Assembly (NCBI GenBank): GCA_002898915.1
Contig: BEHO01000002.1
Coordinates: 1 to 16,366 of the forward strand
DNA: 16,366 nucleotides
Reading direction: 5' to 3'
DNA from: a bacterium HR12
GTDB lineage: Bacteria; Actinomycetota; UBA4738; HRBIN12
The notes beneath the pieces are model-generated. The model had not been told where the DNA came from. It saw nothing but the letters and a program-made list of their open reading frames with translations, and made no database searches. Below, piece by piece: positions 1 to 8,711 of this stretch. Every line of letters starts with the position of its first letter. The stretch's first letter is position 1. The position numbers were made by a program, and so were the translations under genes.

Positions 1-1173
1 GGCGACCGCATGCTGGCCGAGGTCGGAGAGCGCCTCCGGAACTGCCTGCGGGCGGCCGACACCGCGGCCCGTCTGGGCGGGGATGAGTTCGCCGTCCTCC
101 TGGAGGACGGGGGCGACGGCACCGGGGCGGCCGACGTCGCGGCGCGGATCCTGGAGGCCCTCGACGCCCCCTTCTACCTCGAGGGGAAGGAGGTCACCTG
201 CCACGCGAGCATCGGCATCGCGACCGCGGACGCCTCCCACGAACGAGGGACCCTCGGCGCCGAGGAGCTGCTCCGGAACGCCGACGTCGCGATGTACATG
301 GCGAAGGAGGCGGGGAAGAACCGGTACCAGATCTTCGAGCCCGCCATGCACGACGTGGCGCTGCGCCGCCTCGAGCTCAAGGCCGACCTCCAGCGCGCGC
401 TGGACAACGGGGAGTTCGTGCTCCACTACCAGCCGGTGATCGAGCTCGCCACCGGCGAGATCGAGGGGTTCGAGGCCCTCCTGCGCTGGCAGCATCCCGA
501 GCGCGGCCTCGTGCCGCCGATGGAGTTCATCCCGCTCGCGGAGGAGACGGGGCTCATCGTGCCGATCGGAACCTGGGTCCTCCAGGAGGCGACCCGTCAG
601 GGACGGATCCTGCAGGAGCGGTACCCGATGCAGCCCCCGCTGCACATCGCCGTGAACCTCTCGGCCCGGCAGCTCCAGCGCCCCGAGATCGTCGCGGACG
701 TCTCGGACGCGCTCATGCGCTCGGGCCTCGCTCCCGAGACCCTCGTGCTCGAGATCACGGAGAGCGTCATGATGCAGGACGTCGAGCTCTCGCTCCAGCG
801 GCTCCGCGAGCTCAAGGCGCTCGGCGTCCAGCTCGCGGTGGACGACTTCGGGACGGGGTACTCCTCCCTCAACTACATCCAGCAGTTCCCCGTGGACATC
901 CTGAAGGTCGACAAGTCCTTCATCGACGCGTTCAACCTGGACGAGCGGAAGTCGGCGCTCACCGCCACGATCATCAAGCTCGCGGAGGACCTCGACCTGC
1001 GGCCCGTGGCGGAGGGCATCGAGCGCGCCGACCAGCTGGAACAGCTCCTTCGCCTGCACTGCGACCTCGGCCAGGGCTACTACTTCGCCCGCCCCCTGCC
1101 CCCCGAGGGCATCGACGAGCTCCTGGAGGCCCGGCGAGCGCTCGCCGGCCGGGACGCCGAACTCTCGGGCTGA
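1..1173 (+). CDS. GGDEF-EAL bifunctional cyclic-di-GMP protein, 5' end missing
   Basis: This is the C-terminal 390 residues of a protein whose start lies before the window; the reading frame is open from base 1. Residues 26-30 are an intact GGDEF motif (diguanylate cyclase active loop). RAAD at 17-20, exactly five residues before it, matches the RxxD inhibitory site for c-di-GMP. A linker leads to an EAL phosphodiesterase domain from about residue 130: E158-A-L, the NLSARQL segment, LEITES, DDFGTG at 281-286, K302 in LKVDKSF, E338 in EGIE, and the QGYYFARPLPP end. All the usual metal and catalytic residues appear present, so both activities are plausible. The output is c-di-GMP turnover, but the missing N-terminus (sensor or membrane part) prevents any statement about the signal. 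The gene ends 96 nt before the next plus-strand gene. Confidence 0.95.
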   Translation, partial: GDRMLAEVGERLRNCLRAADTAARLGGDEFAVLLEDGGDGTGAADVAARILEALDAPFYLEGKEVTCHASIGIATADASHERGTLGAEELLRNADVAMYMAKEAGKNRYQIFEPAMHDVALRRLELKADLQRALDNGEFVLHYQPVIELATGEIEGFEALLRWQHPERGLVPPMEFIPLAEETGLIVPIGTWVLQEATRQGRILQERYPMQPPLHIAVNLSARQLQRPEIVADVSDALMRSGLAPETLVLEITESVMMQDVELSLQRLRELKALGVQLAVDDFGTGYSSLNYIQQFPVDILKVDKSFIDAFNLDERKSALTATIIKLAEDLDLRPVAEGIERADQLEQLLRLHCDLGQGYYFARPLPPEGIDELLEARRALAGRDAELSG

Positions 1174-1222
1174 GCCGCGACCTTCGGCCGTAGTCAGGGC
1201 CGGCCCCTCCGTGGCAGGATGC

Positions 1223-1250
1223 GAGCCGCGGGGCGTCAGCCCCGCGGCTC
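1223..1250 (+). terminator. Perfect 12-bp hairpin between the GGDEF-EAL gene and the next gene
   Basis: Arms GAGCCGCGGGGC (1223-1234) and GCCCCGCGGCTC (1239-1250) are perfectly complementary around a GTCA loop. There is no T run on either side. It lies 49 nt after the upstream stop and 19 nt before the next start codon. It could be a tailless terminator for the upstream gene or a structure affecting expression of the downstream gene; the sequence does not decide between these. Confidence 0.45.
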
Positions 1251-1269
1251 ACGCGGTCGGGAGGGACGG

Positions 1270-2406
1270 ATGGGCGAGGGCAACCGCATCAGGGTCCTGC
1301 TCGCGGGCAACGTCTACGCGAAGCGAGCGCTGGTCCGTCGGATCCTCGAGGACGCCGGGTACGCGATCGTGGGCGACGTGACCCACCCGGGTGAGGTGCT
1401 CGAGGCCGTGCGAACGGGCAGGCCGGACATCGTCATCCTGGACGAGGACCTGGTGCCGCTCGGCGTCAGCCTCGACGACGTCCGGGCGGCCTCGCCCGAC
1501 GTCCGGATCGTGGTCTCGACCTCCGTCCTGCCCGGCGCAGGTGCGCCACCCCCCGGCGCCGACGGGTACCTCGACAAGGGGGCGGGGCTCTCCCCCCTCA
1601 CGACGCTCCTCGGCCGGCTCTCCGCGGGGTCGACGCCGACCGCGGAGCCCGCGGCTGCGGGGATGGCGCGGGAGGCGAGGGAGGTCCCGATGGAAGGAAC
1701 GACGGGGAACCCCGGGGGCGGCCGCGGCCGCGCGGGGATGTATCGCGCGATGGGGGCCGTGGCGGGGCTCCTGCTCATCGTGTGGGGGGTCGTGACGGCG
1801 ATCACCGCCGAGCGTCCCCCTCGAGGCGAACGCGTCGCCGAGGAGGAACGGACCACCGGCGGCGGCATCGTCGAGGAAGCCCCCGCGCGGACCCCCCTCG
1901 ACCGCGCCGAGGAGTCGCTGGAGCGGATGATGGCGGCCCTGCGGGAGGGGAACTACGTCCTCGCCGCCGTGGAGGCCCAGAGCCTGATGCGGTACCGGGA
2001 GCAGGCCCTGGCGGCGGGCTTCTCCGTGACCCCGTTCGACGCGGAGGTCACGGCTCGACTCGGCGGGGTCGTCGCGGACCTGCCGCGACGCGTGACCGCG
2101 AACCTCGCCGAGATCCTGGGCGCGCTCTTCCCCGTCCTGGAGCCGCCCGCCCCGCCGACGGAGGGGACGAGCCCGATCCTCGGAACCGTCGCGGGCGTGG
2201 CGACCGGCTCCGGGGAGACCGGCGGCGGCGGAACGGAGACCGGCGGCGAGGGCGACACGGGCGGTGGAGGCTCGGAGGTGACGGCTCCGGGGCCCGGGGA
2301 CGGCAGGGTCTGGGGCCAGTGGCACAAGGAGCACAAGGGCCCCGGCGGCCCGCCGCCCTGGGCCAAGGCCAAGGGCCACGGGAAGGGTCAGAGCTCGATC
2401 CGGTAG
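1270..2406 (+). CDS. Predicted membrane protein with degenerate receiver domain and Gly/Pro-rich tail
   Basis: This 378-residue protein has three parts. Residues 7-118 resemble a response-regulator receiver: RVLLAGN strand, VILDED with D58 at the phospho-acceptor position, VVSTS (S83/T84), and GADGYLDK with K103. The acidic pair that normally binds Mg2+ near residue 12 is replaced by Gly-Asn, so it is probably a pseudo-receiver or weakly phosphorylated. After a linker, residues 159-180 form one hydrophobic segment, giving an inner N-terminus and outer C-terminus by the positive-inside rule. The outer part has predicted helices (about 210-285), then a Gly/Thr/Glu-rich stretch and a basic Trp/His/Lys/Pro-rich end. 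There is no DNA-binding domain. The ATG at 1270 follows GGGAGG; an in-frame ATG at 1219 overlaps the hairpin and lacks a ribosome site. The last 19 bases overlap the convergent GNAT gene. I do not recognise a named family for the whole protein. Confidence 0.75.
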   Translation: MGEGNRIRVLLAGNVYAKRALVRRILEDAGYAIVGDVTHPGEVLEAVRTGRPDIVILDEDLVPLGVSLDDVRAASPDVRIVVSTSVLPGAGAPPPGADGYLDKGAGLSPLTTLLGRLSAGSTPTAEPAAAGMAREAREVPMEGTTGNPGGGRGRAGMYRAMGAVAGLLLIVWGVVTAITAERPPRGERVAEEERTTGGGIVEEAPARTPLDRAEESLERMMAALREGNYVLAAVEAQSLMRYREQALAAGFSVTPFDAEVTARLGGVVADLPRRVTANLAEILGALFPVLEPPAPPTEGTSPILGTVAGVATGSGETGGGGTETGGEGDTGGGGSEVTAPGPGDGRVWGQWHKEHKGPGGPPPWAKAKGHGKGQSSIR

Positions 2407-2900
2407 CGGACCGTGGGACGGAACTCGCAGTCGATGCGCTCGCGGGTGCTGAGCCCGTCCGGGCGCCAGCCCTCGCGCTCGTAGAAGCGCCGGGCCCGCT
2501 CGTTCGTCTCCAGCACCCAGAGGGTGGCGGCGCGGAACCCGCGCTCGCGCAGATCGGCGAGGGCATGGTCGCAGAGGAGCTTGCCGATCCCCCGCCCGTA
2601 GCGATCGGGGTCCAGGTAGACCGCGTAGAGCTCCCCCGTCCGTTCGTCGGCGTCCGCGTCCTGGCTGGGCCCCGTCACGGCGAACCCCACCACCCGGCCG
2701 TCCTCCTCCGCGACCCAGGTCCGATACGGCCCCGCGTTCTCCAGCGCGGTCCGGTGCTGTTCCAGGCGGTCGGCGACGGAGAGCCCGTCGAGGTAGTCAT
2801 CCGAGAGCTGTCCCCGGTAGGCCGCCTGCCACGACCGCACGTGGATCCGCGCGATGGCCTCCGCGTCCTTCGGCTCGCCCTCCCGGATCCGGAGCGCCAT
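2388..2900 (-). CDS. GNAT-family N-acetyltransferase
   Basis: A 170-residue single-domain GNAT protein that would transfer an acyl group from acetyl-CoA to an amine. It opens with [28 protein letters not shown], as many high-GC GNAT proteins do. The acetyl-CoA pyrophosphate loop is R100-Y-G-R-G-I-G (RxxGxG), preceded by the VYLDPD strand. The [21 protein letters not shown] segment is the usual C-terminal strand, turn and helix. The substrate cannot be read from sequence. The ATG at 2900 is 8 nt after the cimA stop, so it is the last gene of the branched-chain operon. Whether it serves that pathway or only shares its transcript is unknown. Its stop lies inside the convergent gene ending at 2406, and I see no terminator between them. 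Confidence 0.9.
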   Translation of the reverse strand: MALRIREGEPKDAEAIARIHVRSWQAAYRGQLSDDYLDGLSVADRLEQHRTALENAGPYRTWVAEEDGRVVGFAVTGPSQDADADERTGELYAVYLDPDRYGRGIGKLLCDHALADLRERGFRAATLWVLETNERARRFYEREGWRPDGLSTRERIDCEFRPTVRYRIEL

Positions 2901-2908
2901 CCCCGCGT

Positions 2909-4492
2909 CTACCCCTCGGCCTGCCGAGGGTGCAGCAACCCGTACAGGTACCCGTCGACCAGCGCCTCCCACGAGGCCTCGATGATGTTCTCCGAGACCC
3001 CGACCGTGGTCCACTCCCGCTGGCCGTTGGAGGTGTCGATGAGCACGCGCACCACCGCTCCCGTCCCGTGCGTCTCGTCGAAGACGCGGACGCGGAAATC
3101 CTCCAGCGTGATGTGCTCGAGCTCCGGGTAGTCGTTGGCGAGGGCCTTCCGCAGCGCGTTGTCGAGCGCGCTCACGGGGCCGTTGCCCTCCGCGCTCTCG
3201 ATGTGGCGGGTCCCCTTCGTCACCACCTTCACCGTGGCCTCGGCGAGGGGCGGCTCGCCGTCCCCGACGCGCTCCTCGACGTGGACGCGGTAGCTCTCGA
3301 TCTCGAAGAAGGGTTGGGTCCAGCCGTCGGCCCGTCGCATGAGCAGCTCGAGGGAGGCGTCCGCGACCTCGAAGGTGTAGCCGCGGGCCTCCCGCTCCTT
3401 GATCTCGCGGACGAGGCGTGGGATCGCCTCCTCGCTGAGCTCCACACCGAGCTCCGCCGCCTTCATCCGGAGCGTGGACGCGCCGCCGAGATCGGAGGCC
3501 GCCACGCCGCGCCGGTTCCCCACCGCCTCCGGCGGAACGTGCTCGTAGGCCTCCGTGAACCGCGAGACGCCGCTCGTGTGGAGCCCCGCCTTGTGCGTGA
3601 ACGCGTAGCGCCCCGCGTACGGCTGGTGCGAGTCCGGTGGGAGGTTCGCCACCTCGGCGACGTAGTGGGCCACCTCCGTGAGGCGCGCGAGCGACCCCTC
3701 GGGCAGGCACCGGATCCCCATCTTCAGCGTCAGGTTGGCCGCGATGGGGATGAGGTCGGCGTTGCCGGTGCGCTCCCCGTACCCGTTGATCGTCCCCTGC
3801 ACCTGGTGCACCCCGTGCTCCACGGCGACGAGGGAGTTCGCCACCGCGCAGCCGGTGTCGTTGTGGACGTGCACGCCGAGCGGCACCGAGACCCTCGGTC
3901 GGACCTCGTCGACGATCTCCGCCACGTCCCGGGGCAGCATCCCCCCGTTCGTGTCGCAGAGCACGAGACGCTCCGCCCCGGCCTCCTCGGCGGCCTCGAG
4001 GGTGGCGAGGGCGAACGCCGGGTCGCTCCGGTACCCGTCGAAGAAGTGCTCCGCGTCGAAGAACACCCGCCGGCCCTCCCGCCGCAGGAACGCGATGGAG
4101 TCGCGGATCATCGCGAGCCCCTCGGCGAGGTCGGTGCGGAGCGCCTGTCGGACGTGGAGGTCCCAGGATTTGCCGACCAGGCAGACGACCTCCGTGCCGG
4201 CGTCGAGGAGCTCGCGCAGGACCTGGCTCTCCTCCGCCCGCTCCCCCACCCGCCGCGTCATGCCGAAGGCGGTGAGGGTCGCGTGGCGGAGGGTCTCCTT
4301 CGTCGCCAGCCGGAAGAACTCCGAGTCCCGCGGGTTCGCGCCGGGCCACCCGCCCTCCACGTACGGCACGCCGAGCTGGTCCAGCTTGTGGAGGATCCGG
4401 AGCCGGTCCTCGATAGTGTACGAGATCCCCGCCCGCTGGGCCCCGTCCCGGAGCGTGGTGTCGTACAGCTCGACCTCGCGGACCTCGCTCAT
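2909..4492 (-). CDS. cimA: (R)-citramalate synthase
   Basis: A 527-residue enzyme condensing acetyl-CoA and pyruvate to citramalate, the first step of the threonine-independent route to 2-ketobutyrate and isoleucine. The catalytic TIM barrel begins [10 protein letters not shown] with R15 and D16 in the catalytic and metal positions. [17 protein letters not shown] (44-60) is characteristic of the CimA-type (TIGR00977-like) branch rather than LeuA, which has LEAGFP there. H208 and H210 (HVHNDTG) are metal ligands, and [15 protein letters not shown] (233-247) is the second conserved block. The C-terminal portion (about 400-527, with [18 protein letters not shown]) is the LeuA-dimer regulatory domain, a likely site of isoleucine feedback by analogy. 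The start ATG overlaps the leuB stop in an ATGA, which implies translational coupling. A homocitrate-type activity is less likely given the motifs and the gene neighbours. Confidence 0.93.
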   Translation of the reverse strand: MSEVREVELYDTTLRDGAQRAGISYTIEDRLRILHKLDQLGVPYVEGGWPGANPRDSEFFRLATKETLRHATLTAFGMTRRVGERAEESQVLRELLDAGTEVVCLVGKSWDLHVRQALRTDLAEGLAMIRDSIAFLRREGRRVFFDAEHFFDGYRSDPAFALATLEAAEEAGAERLVLCDTNGGMLPRDVAEIVDEVRPRVSVPLGVHVHNDTGCAVANSLVAVEHGVHQVQGTINGYGERTGNADLIPIAANLTLKMGIRCLPEGSLARLTEVAHYVAEVANLPPDSHQPYAGRYAFTHKAGLHTSGVSRFTEAYEHVPPEAVGNRRGVAASDLGGASTLRMKAAELGVELSEEAIPRLVREIKEREARGYTFEVADASLELLMRRADGWTQPFFEIESYRVHVEERVGDGEPPLAEATVKVVTKGTRHIESAEGNGPVSALDNALRKALANDYPELEHITLEDFRVRVFDETHGTGAVVRVLIDTSNGQREWTTVGVSENIIEASWEALVDGYLYGLLHPRQAEG

Positions 4493-5565
4493 GCCGTCGC
4501 CCCCTCCACGACGAGGTCGCCGACCTCGGAGGTCGTGTATCCCATCTCGCCGGCCCGCATGGAGTGCATCTTGGAGCAGGCGAACCGGATCCCGGCGTCG
4601 ACGCGCGCGGCCGCGCCCTCCTCCCCGAGGAAGCGCAGGAGCATCTGGAGCGCCCCGATCGCCGCGAGCGGGTTGATGGTCCCCTTGCCGACGTGGTCGG
4701 GAGCCGTGCCGCCGATCGGCTCGAACATCGAGACGCCCTGGGGGTTGATGTTCGCGCCGGCGGCGATGCCCATCCCCCCTTGGATGATCGCGCCGAGGTC
4801 CGTGATGATGTCGCCGAACATGTTGTCGGTCACGATCACGTCGAACCGGCTCGGCTGCTCCAGGAAGTAGATGCAGGCCGCGTCGACGTGCACGTAGTCG
4901 GTCGTGACGTCCGGGTACTCGGCCGCGAGCTCGTCCACCACCCGCTGGTAGAGGTCGCCCGCGTAGGTGAGCACGTTCGTCTTGTGGACGAGCGTGAGCT
5001 TCCGCCGGCGCCCGGGGCTCCGGGCGAGCTCGAACGCGTAGCGCACGATCCGCTCCACGCCGTGCCGCGTGTTGATCGACTCCTGCACCGCCACCTCGTA
5101 CGGCGTGCCCCGGCGATGGAACCCGCCGGCGCCCGTGTACAGGCCCTCGGAGTTCTCGCGCACGACCACGAGGTCCACGTCGCCGTCCCCGTGGGAGGGG
5201 ATGAGGGTCCGGACCCCCGGGTAGCGGATCACGGGCCGCAGGTTCACGTACTGGTCGAGCTCGAAGCGCAGCCGGAGGAGGAGCCCGCGCTCGAGGATCC
5301 CCGGCTTCACCTGTGGGTGCCCCACGGCCCCGAGGTAGATCGCGTCCACCCGCCGGAGGCGCTCGAGCTCTCCGTCCGGGAGCACCTCGCCGGTGCGCAG
5401 GTACCGCTCGCCGCCGAGGTCGAACGTCTCGAGCTCGACGGCGAACCCCTCGACGGCGCGGACGGCCTTGAGGACCTTCAGGCCCTCGCGGATCACCTCC
5501 GGGCCCGTGCCGTCGCCGGGGATGACGGCGACGCGGTAGGTGCGGGCGGGTACCCCGGCGCTCAC
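4489..5565 (-). CDS. leuB: 3-isopropylmalate dehydrogenase
   Basis: A 358-residue NAD-dependent decarboxylating dehydrogenase for the third leucine step (3-isopropylmalate to 2-ketoisocaproate). Visible blocks are PGDGTG at 16-21, the substrate loop [50 protein letters not shown], and the metal-binding [15 protein letters not shown]. The nucleotide loop reads [10 protein letters not shown] (282-291) instead of the commoner HGSAPD, so the His is Gly; this variant also occurs in some other leuB/tartrate-dehydrogenase-like proteins. The GTG start at 5565 overlaps the leuA stop in GTGA, and the end overlaps cimA in ATGA. Tartrate or isocitrate dehydrogenase are the alternatives, but placement between leuA and cimA favours LeuB. 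In principle such an enzyme could also process 3-methylmalate on the citramalate route. Confidence 0.92.
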   Translation of the reverse strand: MSAGVPARTYRVAVIPGDGTGPEVIREGLKVLKAVRAVEGFAVELETFDLGGERYLRTGEVLPDGELERLRRVDAIYLGAVGHPQVKPGILERGLLLRLRFELDQYVNLRPVIRYPGVRTLIPSHGDGDVDLVVVRENSEGLYTGAGGFHRRGTPYEVAVQESINTRHGVERIVRYAFELARSPGRRRKLTLVHKTNVLTYAGDLYQRVVDELAAEYPDVTTDYVHVDAACIYFLEQPSRFDVIVTDNMFGDIITDLGAIIQGGMGIAAGANINPQGVSMFEPIGGTAPDHVGKGTINPLAAIGALQMLLRFLGEEGAAARVDAGIRFACSKMHSMRAGEMGYTTSEVGDLVVEGATA

Positions 5566-7100
5566 GGCGTCACCCGCTCCCGCTCCCCCGCGGCCCGCAC
5601 CTGCAGGGCCCGGTTGATCGCCGCCAGGTACGCCCGGGCGCTCGCCTCGACCACGTCGGTGGCGACCCCCCGTCCGGTCACGCGACGCCCCTCGACGTCC
5701 AGCTGGACGACGACGTCGCCGAGGGCGTCCGAGCCCCCGGTCACGCTCGAGACGTTGAAGGTGACGAGGCGCGCCTCGACGCCGGTCGCGCGCTGGATCG
5801 CCCCCATGGCGGCGTCGATCAGGCCGTCGCCCATCGCCGACTCCTGGATCACCTCGTCCCCCCGCCGCAGGTGCACCGTGGCCCGCGGCTCGAGGTGGGT
5901 GCCGCCGCCGACCACCACGGACTCGAGGACGAAGGTCTCCTCCGCCCCCGCGCCGAGCTCCTCCCCGACGATCGCCTCCAGGTCCTGCTCGGTGAGCTGG
6001 ATCTTCCGGTCGGCCAGCTCCTTGAACCGTGCGAACGCACGGTTCAGCCGCTCCCCCTCCAGGGTGATCCCGAGCTTGGCGAGGGCGTCGGCGAACGCGT
6101 GACGACCCGAGTGCTTCCCGAGGACGATCCGGTTCCCCTCCAGCCCGATCTCGAGGGGATCCATGATCTCGTACGTCGCCCGGTTGCTGAGCACGCCGTG
6201 CTGGTGGATCCCGCTCTCGTGGGCGAAGGCGCTCGAGCCGACCACGGCCTTGTTCGGCTGGACGATGTACCCGGTGAGGCTGGAGACCAGGCGCGAGGTC
6301 CGCATGATCTCGCGCGTGTTCAGGCGGTGGCGGACGCCGAGGGCCTGCCCGCGGGTGCGGACGATCATCGCGATCTCCTCGAGCGAGCAGTTGCCGGCCC
6401 GCTCCCCGATCCCGTTCACGGCCACCTCCACCTGCCGGGCGCCGTTCACGATGCCGGCCAGCGAGTTGGCGACCGCCAGGCCGAGGTCGTTGTGGCAGTG
6501 GGTGGAGACCACGACGTGCTCCGGCAGGGCCTCCCGGACCCGGCGGATGAGCTCGCCGAACTCGTGCGGCATCGCGTAGCCGACCGTGTCGGGGACGTTG
6601 ATCGTGGTCGCGCCGGCGTCGACGGCGACCTTGAAGCACTCGAGGAGGAACCCGAGCTCGGTCCGGGTGGCGTCCTGCGCGCTGAACTCGACGTCGTCGG
6701 TGTAGCTCACGGCGAGCTTCACGCCCTCCCGGATCGCGTCGAGCACCTGGCCGTGGCTCATGCGGAGCATGTCCGTCATGTGGATGTCGCTCGTCGAGAT
6801 GAACGTGTGGATCCGCCAGCGCTCGGCGCCCCGCAGCGCCTCCGCCGCCCGCTCGATGTCCCCCGGGGTGACGCGCGCGAGGGCCGCGATCACCGGACCG
6901 CGCACGCTGGAGGCGATCTCCCGGACCGCCTCGAACTCGCCCTCGCTCGAGACGGGGAAGCCCGCCTCGAGGATGTCCACGTTCAGGCGGGCCAGCTGCT
7001 CGGCGATCTCGACCTTCTCGGCGCGGGTGAGCGCGATCCCGGGGGCCTGCTCCCCGTCGCGCAGGGTGGTGTCGAAGATGCGTACCACGTCGTCAGGCAT
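5562..7100 (-). CDS. leuA: 2-isopropylmalate synthase
   Basis: A 512-residue enzyme condensing acetyl-CoA with 2-ketoisovalerate, the committed step of leucine synthesis. The barrel starts [13 protein letters not shown] with R14 and D15, then [13 protein letters not shown] (44-56), which marks LeuA rather than CimA. The metal histidines are H201 and H203 in HCHNDLG, followed by [27 protein letters not shown] lies in the linker region. The C-terminal domain (about 385-512, with [14 protein letters not shown]) is the LeuA-dimer domain that usually binds leucine for feedback inhibition. At 512 residues it is the short type (as in E. coli LeuA), not the longer actinobacterial/fungal-like type. 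The ATG overlaps the ilvC stop by 8 nt. Confidence 0.95.
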   Translation of the reverse strand: MPDDVVRIFDTTLRDGEQAPGIALTRAEKVEIAEQLARLNVDILEAGFPVSSEGEFEAVREIASSVRGPVIAALARVTPGDIERAAEALRGAERWRIHTFISTSDIHMTDMLRMSHGQVLDAIREGVKLAVSYTDDVEFSAQDATRTELGFLLECFKVAVDAGATTINVPDTVGYAMPHEFGELIRRVREALPEHVVVSTHCHNDLGLAVANSLAGIVNGARQVEVAVNGIGERAGNCSLEEIAMIVRTRGQALGVRHRLNTREIMRTSRLVSSLTGYIVQPNKAVVGSSAFAHESGIHQHGVLSNRATYEIMDPLEIGLEGNRIVLGKHSGRHAFADALAKLGITLEGERLNRAFARFKELADRKIQLTEQDLEAIVGEELGAGAEETFVLESVVVGGGTHLEPRATVHLRRGDEVIQESAMGDGLIDAAMGAIQRATGVEARLVTFNVSSVTGGSDALGDVVVQLDVEGRRVTGRGVATDVVEASARAYLAAINRALQVRAAGERERVTP

Positions 7101-8109
7101 CGGGAACCACCTTCTCCTCCGATCGCAGCCACGGCATCATCTTCCGGAGCTCGCGGCCGACCCGCTCGATCTGCGCGGCGCGAGCCTCCCGGCGCAGGGC
7201 GAGGAAGTGGGGGAAGCCGGCCTCGGCCTCGGCGATCCACTCCTTCGCGAACGCGCCGCTCCGGATCTCCTCCAGGATCTGCCGCATCCGCTCCCGGACC
7301 CCGGCGTCGATCACGCGGGGCCCGCTCCGGTAGTCGCCCCACTCGGCGGTGTCCGAGACCGAGTACCGCATCCACGAGAGCCCGCCCTCGTAGATCAGGT
7401 CCACGATGAGCTTGAGCTCGTGGAGGCACTCGAAGTAGGCGATCTCCGGCTGGTACCCGGCCTCGACGAGGGTCTCGAACCCCGCCTCCACGAGGGCCGA
7501 GATCCCACCGCAGAGGACGGTCTGCTCACCGAAGAGGTCGGTCTCGGTCTCCTCCTGGAACGTGGTCTGGATGATCCCGGCCCGCGCGGCCCCGATCCCG
7601 GCGCCGTAGGCGAGGGCGCGAGCGAGCGCCTTGCCGGTGGCGTCCTGCTGGACCGCCACCAGCGCCGGCGTCCCGATCCCCTCCTGGTAGGTGCGTCGGA
7701 CGAGGTGCCCGGGGCCCTTCGGCGCGATCATCGTCACGTCCACGTCCTCGGGCGGCACGACCGTCCCGAAGTGGATCGAGAAGCCGTGGGCGAACATCAG
7801 CATGTCGCCCGCCTTCAGGTTCGGGGCGATGTCGCGCGCGTAGACGGCGGCATGTGCCGTGTCCGGCAGGAGCACCATCGCGACGTCGGACTCGGCCACG
7901 GCCTCGGCCGTCGGCAACACCCGCAGCCCCGCCTCCTCCGCCCTGGACCAGGACGCCGAGCCCTCGCGGAGCCCGACGCGCACGTCGAAGCCCGAGTCGC
8001 GCAGGTTCAGCGCGTGCGCGTGCCCCTGGCTGCCGAACCCGAGGACCGCGATCCGCTGGCCCTCCAGGGCTGCGCGATCGGTGTCGGCCTCGCGGTAGAT
8101 CGTCGCCAT
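7093..8109 (-). CDS. ilvC: Ketol-acid reductoisomerase (NADP+), class I
   Basis: A 338-residue enzyme, the usual length of class I KARI. It isomerises and reduces acetolactate or acetohydroxybutyrate to the dihydroxy acid in valine and isoleucine synthesis. The Rossmann motif [13 protein letters not shown] begins at residue 24. The loop after strand 2 is [10 protein letters not shown], whose Arg and Ser residues suit [14 protein letters not shown] carries the conserved His (about 108). D191 and E195 (ETDLFGEQ) plus E227 and E231 (FECLHE) are the Mg2+ ligands. The start ATG follows a strong GGAGGAG. This is the one junction inside the ilv block with a real gap: 44 nt after ilvN, containing a hairpin. 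Confidence 0.97.
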   Translation of the reverse strand: MATIYREADTDRAALEGQRIAVLGFGSQGHAHALNLRDSGFDVRVGLREGSASWSRAEEAGLRVLPTAEAVAESDVAMVLLPDTAHAAVYARDIAPNLKAGDMLMFAHGFSIHFGTVVPPEDVDVTMIAPKGPGHLVRRTYQEGIGTPALVAVQQDATGKALARALAYGAGIGAARAGIIQTTFQEETETDLFGEQTVLCGGISALVEAGFETLVEAGYQPEIAYFECLHELKLIVDLIYEGGLSWMRYSVSDTAEWGDYRSGPRVIDAGVRERMRQILEEIRSGAFAKEWIAEAEAGFPHFLALRREARAAQIERVGRELRKMMPWLRSEEKVVPDA

Positions 8110-8133
8110 CCCTCATCTCCTCCGTATCCTCGG

Positions 8134-8153
8134 CCGGCCGGGGCCCCGACCGG
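8134..8153 (-). other. Intercistronic hairpin between ilvN and ilvC
   Basis: On the minus strand, CCGGTCGG and CCGGCCGG pair as an 8-bp stem with one U-G wobble around a GGCC loop, starting directly after the ilvN stop. No T run follows. It could mark an RNA processing or stabilising site giving ilvC its own expression level, or a weak terminator; only the structure itself is visible. Confidence 0.4.
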
Positions 8154-8711
8154 TCACTCGGCCTCCCGCTCGCCCACCGCCTTCAGGCGCCGACCCCGGT
8201 CGCGGATCCCCGCGTCCCCACGGGCGAGCGCGATCCGCCCGGTGCGGGCGAGCTCGACGATGCCGAAATCCCGCAGGAGCTCGAGGAGCGCCTGGAGCTT
8301 CTCCGGCGTGCCGGTCCCCTCGATCGTGAGGGTCTTGTGCGTGACGTCGAGCACGCGGACGCGGAACACGTCGCAGATCTCGAGGACGCGAGCCCGCGTC
8401 TCGCCCTCGGCCCGGACCTTCACCAGCATGAGCTCCCGCTCGACCGCCTCCCCCGGCTCGAGCTCCACGATCTTGATCACGTTGATCAGCTTGTTCAGCT
8501 GCTTGACGACCTGTTCCAGCGGCTTGCGATCCACCTGGACGACGATCGTCATGCGGGAGAGACCCGGCTCGGCCGTGGGGCCGACCGCGAGCGAGTCGAT
8601 GTTGAAGCCCCGTGCGGCGAAGAGCCCCGCGACGCGCGTGAGCACGCCCGGCTTGTCCTCCACGAGGACCGAGATCGTGTGCAGCCGTTTCCCGTTCCCG
8701 TTCGCGCTCAT
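8154..8711 (-). CDS. ilvN: Acetolactate synthase small (regulatory) subunit
   Basis: A 185-residue regulatory subunit that activates IlvB and confers valine feedback. Residues 10-85 form the ACT domain, starting [28 protein letters not shown] with the typical PGVL and RGFNIDSL segments. Residues about 95-170 form the C-terminal ALS small-subunit domain ([32 protein letters not shown]). The last 20 or so residues are a charged extension of no clear function. The ATG overlaps the ilvB stop in ATGA, which fits the required stoichiometric production of the two subunits. The symbol ilvH would be equally acceptable. Confidence 0.96.
   Translation of the reverse strand: MSANGNGKRLHTISVLVEDKPGVLTRVAGLFAARGFNIDSLAVGPTAEPGLSRMTIVVQVDRKPLEQVVKQLNKLINVIKIVELEPGEAVERELMLVKVRAEGETRARVLEICDVFRVRVLDVTHKTLTIEGTGTPEKLQALLELLRDFGIVELARTGRIALARGDAGIRDRGRRLKAVGEREAE

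Noticed and set aside
1219..1269. Upstream in-frame ATG at 1219 for the pseudo-receiver gene
   Set aside because: The extension would be encoded by the perfect hairpin and lacks a ribosome site, whereas 1270 has GGGAGG before it.
1782..3131. Long plus-strand open frame (449 codons) spanning the gene 2 region, the GNAT gene and the end of cimA
   Set aside because: Its translation is Arg/Gly/Pro-rich with no family motifs and it crosses well-supported genes in other frames; it is a high-GC shadow.
2930..4870. 646-codon plus-strand open frame antisense to cimA and leuB
   Set aside because: It is the complement of two clearly recognisable enzymes and has no motif of its own; codon-position GC bias of the real genes explains it.
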